From Betaproteobacteria bacterium (GTDB lineage: Bacteria > Pseudomonadota > Gammaproteobacteria > Burkholderiales > SG8-39), in NCBI GenBank assembly GCA_005882235.1, contig VBCT01000009.1, forward strand, positions 1-11,643: a stretch of 11,643 nt of DNA. Direction: 5' to 3'. The notes under the pieces were generated by a model. It searched no databases. It was not told the origin of the DNA and saw only the letters and a program-made list of their open reading frames with translations. The translations under genes were made by a program, and so were the position numbers. Positions 7,562-11,643 of the stretch are shown here, piece by piece. Positions within the stretch are counted from its first letter, which is position 1. Each line of letters opens with the position of its first letter.

Positions 7562-7591
7562 CGGCGCGCGGCGGTCACCCCCCGCGCGCCG
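7562..7591 (-). other. Strong intercistronic hairpin between tctC and tctB
   Basis: CGGCGCGCGG (7562-7571) and CCGCGCGCCG (7582-7591) are perfect inverted repeats: a 10-bp all-GC stem with a 10-base loop, starting 8 bases past the tctC stop codon. There is no T-run, so it is not a standard intrinsic terminator. Such structures after binding-protein genes often stabilise the upstream mRNA segment or attenuate downstream expression, allowing excess binding protein over membrane subunits. That role here is inferred. Confidence 0.55.
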
Positions 7592-7598
7592 CAGGACT

Positions 7599-8609
7599 TC
7601 ATCTCGCCAGAAATCCCGCTTCCTTCATGAGCATGATGTGCCGCGCCTCCTCGCGCGCGACCCAGGTTTCGTATTCCTTTCCGCTCAAGGTCGTCTGGTT
7701 GAATGCCCCCGTTTCGAGGAAGCTCGTCCAGTCGGGCGTTGCACGTACCTTCTTCAGCAGGTCCACGTAGTACTCGACCTGCTCGGCGGTCACCCCACCC
7801 GGCATGAAAATCCCGCGCAGCATCAGGTATTCGACGTCGAGCCCGGTGTCCTTGCACGTGGGAATGTCGTACCAGGACATCGTCTTGGTGATCTTCGTCT
7901 TGTAGGGCATGCGCTTTCCATCGAACACGCACAGCGGCCGCAGCGACCCCGCGCGCCACTGGGCCACGGCCTCGATCGGATTGTTGACCGTCGAGTCGAC
8001 GTGCTTGCCCACCAGCTGAACCGCCACCTCGCCACCGCCGCGGTAGGAGATGTACGTGAATTTCGCGCCGGTCTGCTTCTCGATTGCGACCGTGATGATC
8101 TGATCTTCCTGCTTCGAGCCCGTCCCGCCCATCTTGAACTTTCCGCCGCCGGCCTTGACCGCGTCGAGGTATTCCTTGGGTGTCTTGTAGGGCGTCTCCG
8201 CGTTGACCCAGAGGACGAAGTTGTCCAGAGCCATCATCTGCACCGGCGTCAGGTCGCGCCAGTTGAACGGCGTATGAGTCGCAAGCGGGGTCGTGAACAG
8301 GTTCGACAGGGTGATGATGATCTTGTGCGCATCACCTTTCGACTCCTTCACGTCGAGAAACCCCTCCGCGCCCGCCCCACCCGCCTTGTTGATGACCACC
8401 ATCGGCTGCTTCATCAGCTTGTTCTTGGCAATGATGCCTTGAACAACCCGGGCCATCTGGTCGGCGCCCCCGCCGGTGCCGGCAGGAACGACGAACTCCA
8501 CCGTTTTCGTGGGTTCCCAGGCCGCAAACGCCTGAACCGGTACGGCCGCAGCAGCGAACAGCGTCAGCGCAGCGGTCCTGCGCCAATCGCGATCGGTAAA
8601 GTTGCGCAT
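7599..8609 (-). CDS. tctC: TTT-family periplasmic substrate-binding protein, TctC/Bug-type
   Basis: A 336-residue secreted protein. Basic residues (RDWRR), a hydrophobic stretch (TAALTLFAAAAVP) and AFA near residue 29 form a type I signal peptide with no lipobox, so it should be free in the periplasm. The mature part has Bug-family features: KTVEFVVPAGTGGGADQMAR near the first strand, the loop INKAGGAGAEG, and YRGGGEVAVQLVGKHVDSTV before the second domain. These proteins capture small carboxylates and pass them to TctA/TctB. ATG 8609 has AGGAGGAG upstream. It is the first gene of the transporter operon, 70 bases before tctB, behind its own Crp/Fnr-type promoter. Context suggests an oxalate ligand. 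Bug proteins bind many acids, so glyoxylate, malonate or another short dicarboxylate remains possible. Confidence 0.92.
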   Translation of the reverse strand: MRNFTDRDWRRTAALTLFAAAAVPVQAFAAWEPTKTVEFVVPAGTGGGADQMARVVQGIIAKNKLMKQPMVVINKAGGAGAEGFLDVKESKGDAHKIIITLSNLFTTPLATHTPFNWRDLTPVQMMALDNFVLWVNAETPYKTPKEYLDAVKAGGGKFKMGGTGSKQEDQIITVAIEKQTGAKFTYISYRGGGEVAVQLVGKHVDSTVNNPIEAVAQWRAGSLRPLCVFDGKRMPYKTKITKTMSWYDIPTCKDTGLDVEYLMLRGIFMPGGVTAEQVEYYVDLLKKVRATPDWTSFLETGAFNQTTLSGKEYETWVAREEARHIMLMKEAGFLAR

Positions 8610-8706
8610 CGCTCTCCTCCTATTGCCAAGACACCCAACGGAATGGACCCCCCATCAGCATCGGCGGTTCCATCTATTTTATTCACCTGCCGCATTTCGC
8701 GCGTCG

Positions 8707-8748
8707 ATTATCGCCACAAGCTCCTTACGCAACCTTGACTGAGGTCAA
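8707..8748 (-). promoter_or_regulatory. Predicted class II Crp/Fnr-type promoter of tctCBA
   Basis: The perfect palindrome at 8735-8748 reads TTGAC-CTCA-GTCAA in the tctC direction. It is followed after 22 bases by GATAAT (8712-8707; 5 of 6 matches to TATAAT). The predicted start near 8700 puts the palindrome centre exactly at -41.5. The leader would be about 91 bases, ending with the AGGAGGAG of tctC. Spacing is identical to that of the oxc promoter. Confidence 0.72.
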
Positions 8749-8763
8749 GGCCGCGCGGCGGAC

Positions 8764-9498
8764 TCAGCTTCTGCCGGCGTCTGCCGGTTCTCGACTGCCG
8801 AGCCACTTTCCGACCGCCACCACCAGGACCGCGCCGACCAGCCCCGCCACCGACAGCTCGAACTTGCGACCGAAGAGCGAAAAGACCTCGAAGTCGACCA
8901 TCCAGTGGGCGTTGACCCTGAACCACTCGACCACGACCGGGTCGGTCACCAGCATTTCGCCCGACACATAGCCGATCAGCGCGGCCCCGACCGTGATGAT
9001 CACCGGATAGCTCTCCATGAGCTTCATCAACATGGTCGCACCGAAAACCACCAGCGGGATGCTGATCAGCAGGCCCAGCACGAGCAGCACGATACTGCCC
9101 TTTGCCACCGCCGCCACCGCGATGACGTTGTCAAGGCTCATCACGAGGTCCGCGATCAGGATCGTTTTGATCGCCGCCAGCAAGTTGGAGCTCGATTTGA
9201 TCCCGTCGCCGCCATCGTCCTCGGGGACCAGCAACTTCACCGCGATCCAGAGCAGCAGCACGCCTCCGAGGAGCTTGAGGTAGGGAAGCTTAAGCAACTC
9301 GACCGCGACGATGGTGAGAACGATGCGCAGCACCACCGCCGCAGCTGCTCCCCAGATGACCGCCAGCCTCTGCTGGTGCACGGGCAAGGAGCGCGCCGCG
9401 AGCGCGATCACCACGGCGTTGTCGCCCGACAGGATGATGTTGACCCAGATGATCGCCCCGAGCCCGAGCCAGAACTGCGACGTCAGAAGCTCTTCCAT
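8764..9498 (-). CDS. TerC-family integral membrane protein, YjbE-type
   Basis: The 244-residue product has about seven hydrophobic segments and the two TerC signatures: VNIILSGDNAVV (Asn20, Asp26, Asn27) and ADLVMSLDNVIAVAA (Asp117, Asp123, Asn124). Acidic and Asn residues in paired membrane helices are thought to carry metal ions. The family includes Mn2+ exporters, and YjbE/YkoY members are often controlled by the Mn2+ (yybP-ykoY) riboswitch. No such riboswitch is apparent here: the gene lies only 33 bases after fhs and is probably co-transcribed from the fhs promoter. ATG 9498 has GGGAGGAC just upstream. Its place in an oxalate island suggests metal balance, since oxalate chelates divalent metals, but this is inference and the transported ion is not shown by the sequence. 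Confidence 0.88.
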   Translation of the reverse strand: MEELLTSQFWLGLGAIIWVNIILSGDNAVVIALAARSLPVHQQRLAVIWGAAAAVVLRIVLTIVAVELLKLPYLKLLGGVLLLWIAVKLLVPEDDGGDGIKSSSNLLAAIKTILIADLVMSLDNVIAVAAVAKGSIVLLVLGLLISIPLVVFGATMLMKLMESYPVIITVGAALIGYVSGEMLVTDPVVVEWFRVNAHWMVDFEVFSLFGRKFELSVAGLVGAVLVVAVGKWLGSREPADAGRS

Positions 9499-9531
9499 TG
9501 TCCTCCCGTTGGCCTCGCCACCCGCGGCGTT

Positions 9532-11202
9532 TCAGAATAGTCCGACGACCTTCCCGTCGACGAGGTCGATCTTGACCGCCGAAGGCACCTTGGGAAGCCC
9601 GGGCATCGTCATGATATCCCCGCAGATCATCACGACGAACTCGGCCCCTGCCGCCAGGCGCACTTCGCGCACGTTGACGACGTGGTTCGCGGGCGCCGCC
9701 CGCAGCTGCGCATCGGTCGAGAAGGAATACTGGGTCTTCGCCACGCACACCGGATAGCGCCCGTAGCCGTCGTCCTGGAGCTTCTTGATCTGGGCCCGCA
9801 CCTTCCCGTCGGCGGTCACCTCGCTCGCGCGATAGATCTTCTTCGCGATCTTGTTGATCTTGTCCCAGAGCGTGTCCTGTTCCTCGTACACGAATTGGAA
9901 GTTGCTCTTGCTCTCGCAGAGCTCGACCACGATGCGCGCGAGCTCCGCTGCGCCCTTGCCGCCGTCGCCCCAATGCGTCGCGAGCACGACCTTGGCGCCG
10001 AGTTTGTCGATCCGCGATTTGAGCAGATCCAGCTCCTTCTGTGTGTCCTGGTTGAAACGGTTGATCGAGACGACGCAGGGAACGCCGTAGTTCTTCTGCA
10101 CGTTCTCGACGTGGCGCTCGAGGTTGGTGACGCCTTTTTCCAGCCCTTGCAGGTTCTCCTGCGTGATCGTCTTGAGGTCGGCGCCGCCGTGATACTTCAC
10201 CGCGCGAACCGTCGCGACGATCACGGCGGCAGAGGGCCGCAGGCCCGACTTGCGGCACTTGATGTCGATGAATTTCTCGGCGCCGAGGTCCGCGCCGAAG
10301 CCGGCTTCGGTGACCACGTAATCGGCGAGCTTCATCGCCGAGCTCGTCGCGATCACGGAGTTGCAGCCGTGGGCGATGTTGGCGAACGGGCCGCCGTGGA
10401 TGAAGGCGGGATTGTTTTCGAGCGTCTGCACCAGGTTCGGCTTGATCGCGTCCTTCAGGAGCACGGTCATTGCACCGTGAGCCTGGAGGTCGCGGGCGAG
10501 CACCGGCTTCTGGTCGCGCGTGTAGCCGACCACGATCCTGCCGAGGCGCTCCTTGAGATCGTCGAGCGAAGTAGACAGGCAGAAGATCGCCATGACCTCG
10601 GAGGCGACCACGATGTCGAATCCGTCCTGGCGCGGATAGCCGTTGCCCGGGCCGCCCAGGCTCACCGTGATGTCGCGCAGCGCGCGGTCGTTCATGTCCA
10701 CCACTCGCCTCCACGCGATGCGCCGCACGTCGATTCCCAATTCGTTCCCGTGATGGATGTGGTTGTCGAGCATCGCCGCGAGCAGGTTGTTCGCGAGCGC
10801 GATGGCGTTGAAGTCTCCGGTGAAGTGCAGGTTGATGTCCTCCATCGGTACGACCTGAGCGTAGCCGCCGCCGGCGGCGCCGCCCTTCATGCCGAACACC
10901 GGCCCGAGAGAGGGCTCGCGCAGGCAGATCATCGCTTTCTTGCCGATGTGATTGAGCGCATCGCCCAGCCCCACCGTGGTGGTCGTCTTGCCCTCGCCCG
11001 CGGGCGTGGGCGTCATCGCCGTCACCAGGACGAGCTTCGCGTTCGGACGCACCTTGAGACCGTCCAGGTATTCGAGCGACACCTTCGCCTTGAAATGCCC
11101 GTAGGGCTCGAGGTGCTCTTCGGGAATGCCGAGCTTCGCAAGAGCGATCTTGGAAATGCGCTCGAGCTTGGCTTTCTGTGCGATTTCGATGTCGGAGGCC
11201 AT
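9532..11202 (-). CDS. fhs: Formate-tetrahydrofolate ligase (10-formyl-THF synthetase)
   Basis: The 556-residue, full-length cytoplasmic enzyme joins formate to tetrahydrofolate with ATP, giving 10-formyl-THF. The nucleotide-binding loop TPTPAGEGKTTTT spans residues 64-76. The highly conserved REPSLGPVFGMKGGAAGGG (95-113) and FTGDFNAI follow, with the C-terminal signature GDIMTMPGLPK. Length and motif order match the bacterial monofunctional enzyme. ATG 11202 has AAGGA 7 bases upstream. It starts a probable fhs-terC operon behind a Crp/Fnr-type promoter shared in design with oxc and tctC, which links it to the formate released from oxalate. The product can feed purine synthesis or, after reduction, serine; no serine-cycle gene is in view to say which. 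Confidence 0.97.
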   Translation of the reverse strand: MASDIEIAQKAKLERISKIALAKLGIPEEHLEPYGHFKAKVSLEYLDGLKVRPNAKLVLVTAMTPTPAGEGKTTTTVGLGDALNHIGKKAMICLREPSLGPVFGMKGGAAGGGYAQVVPMEDINLHFTGDFNAIALANNLLAAMLDNHIHHGNELGIDVRRIAWRRVVDMNDRALRDITVSLGGPGNGYPRQDGFDIVVASEVMAIFCLSTSLDDLKERLGRIVVGYTRDQKPVLARDLQAHGAMTVLLKDAIKPNLVQTLENNPAFIHGGPFANIAHGCNSVIATSSAMKLADYVVTEAGFGADLGAEKFIDIKCRKSGLRPSAAVIVATVRAVKYHGGADLKTITQENLQGLEKGVTNLERHVENVQKNYGVPCVVSINRFNQDTQKELDLLKSRIDKLGAKVVLATHWGDGGKGAAELARIVVELCESKSNFQFVYEEQDTLWDKINKIAKKIYRASEVTADGKVRAQIKKLQDDGYGRYPVCVAKTQYSFSTDAQLRAAPANHVVNVREVRLAAGAEFVVMICGDIMTMPGLPKVPSAVKIDLVDGKVVGLF

Positions 11203-11254
11203 CTACCGGTCCTTCTGCTGCGGGACAGCATTGTGTTGATTTTATGGGCGAGAC

Positions 11255-11297
11255 ACTATAAGCGTTGCGCGATTGCGCGAACATTGACGGAAATCAA
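11255..11297 (-). promoter_or_regulatory. Predicted class II Crp/Fnr-type promoter of fhs-terC
   Basis: The palindrome at 11284-11297 reads TTGAT-TTCC-GTCAA in the fhs direction. It is followed after 23 bases by TATAGT (11260-11255; 5 of 6 matches to TATAAT). The predicted start near 11248 puts the palindrome centre at -42.5, one base from the ideal class II position. The leader would be about 46 bases. The rest of the 228-base gap to the plus-strand gene at 11431 holds no gene I can support. Confidence 0.68.
11265..11280. repeat. Tandem 8-bp direct repeat in the fhs promoter spacer
   Basis: TTGCGCGA occurs twice back to back (11265-11272, 11273-11280), filling most of the region between the Crp/Fnr-type box and the -10 hexamer, where a -35 element would lie. 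It could be a simple slippage duplication. Confidence 0.6.
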
Positions 11298-11430
11298 GAT
11301 ACAGGCCGCGCGGACCGCGGGGAGGCACCGGGTGGAACAATGTCCAGTGCATTGGTGTTCGCTACCGTCAGGTATGCTGAAATCCGGGCCCTTCAAGAAC
11401 AATCATCCGGCTTACAAGAGGAGGTTTCAG

Positions 11431-11643
11431 ATGATAAGGAAGATTCTTGTTTTCCTCGGTCTCTCGCTGTTGACTTGGCCGCTCGCTTGGGCCGACGACG
11501 AGCACCACGCGCGCTTTCCGCGAGATGCGACCTTCACGACGCTGATCACGACGCCGCTGGCGATCGAAGGCCTGACCGGCGACGACCAGGGGAATCTCTA
11601 CACTACCGGCCGCGGTGCTGATCCCTGCCCGGTGTGGCGCATA
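11431..11643 (+). CDS. Exported protein, possible SMP-30/NHL-type beta-propeller; cut by right edge
   Basis: Seventy-one codons run open to the window end. ATG 11431 is preceded by AAGAGGAGG, 6 bases away. The N-terminus MIRKILVFLGLSLLTWPLAW followed by Ala is a clear type I signal peptide (AWA at 19-21, cleavage before Asp22), so the protein is periplasmic or secreted. The visible mature part has PLAIEGLTGDDQGNLYTTGR, which resembles the opening blade of SMP-30/gluconolactonase or NHL-type propellers, where a strand ends in a D..GNLY turn. Too little is present to name a function. It is divergent from fhs. The Crp/Fnr-type box lies about 140 bases upstream of its start, so shared control is possible but not shown. 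Confidence 0.75.
   Translation, partial: MIRKILVFLGLSLLTWPLAWADDEHHARFPRDATFTTLITTPLAIEGLTGDDQGNLYTTGRGADPCPVWRI

Noticed and set aside
8610..8763. Mn2+ (yybP-ykoY) riboswitch or terminator around the TerC gene
   Set aside because: This gap lies downstream of terC and holds the tctC promoter; the 33 bases upstream of terC are too short for the riboswitch, and no intrinsic terminator is visible.
9290..11284. A 664-codon minus-strand frame overlapping fhs in another phase
   Set aside because: Composition is dominated by Arg, Gly and Ala with no motif. The fhs frame in the same region has the P-loop and full family length.
11352..11378. Possible promoter TTGGTG-N15-TATGCT for the plus-strand exported protein gene
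   Set aside because: The spacer is 15 bases and the hexamers match poorly, so support is insufficient.

Overview
The window is GC-rich bacterial chromosome with a gene style typical of Betaproteobacteria (probably Burkholderiales or a relative). That placement rests on GC-rich codon use, a TctC/Bug-type binding protein and the overall gene set; no rRNA or other taxonomic marker is present. Nearly all the sequence is coding. No stretch over 300 bases lacks a gene; the longest gap is 228 bases, at 11203-11430. I see no mobile elements, CRISPR arrays or tRNA/rRNA genes.

The genes form one coherent oxalate-use island. Reading right to left on the minus strand: (a) fhs (formate-tetrahydrofolate ligase) followed by a TerC/YjbE-type membrane protein; (b) tctC-tctB-tctA, a complete tripartite tricarboxylate-type (TTT) uptake system; (c) oxc (oxalyl-CoA decarboxylase), frc (formyl-CoA:oxalate CoA-transferase) and a single-chain NDP-forming acyl-CoA synthetase cut by the left edge. 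A plus-strand Crp/Fnr-type regulator lies between (b) and (c), divergent from oxc and convergent with tctA. At the right edge an unrelated-looking exported protein starts on the plus strand and runs out of the window.

Proposed working: the TTT system imports oxalate (inference). Frc moves CoA from formyl-CoA to oxalate, Oxc decarboxylates oxalyl-CoA to formyl-CoA and CO2, and the released formate enters C1 metabolism as 10-formyl-THF through Fhs. The NDP-forming synthetase could prime the CoA cycle or recover ATP from formyl-CoA.

The most notable observation is regulatory. Each of the three minus-strand units is preceded by a TTGAC-N4-RTCAA palindrome (4777-4790, 8735-8748, 11284-11297). Each palindrome is centred about 41.5 to 42.5 bases upstream of the start predicted from a recognisable -10 hexamer, which is the class II Crp/Fnr activator geometry. 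The regulator encoded in the island has the E..SR recognition-helix residues that read TTGA half-sites in FNR, yet contains no cysteine. It is therefore probably a dedicated activator of the oxalate regulon, responding to an unknown signal rather than to oxygen through an Fe-S cluster.
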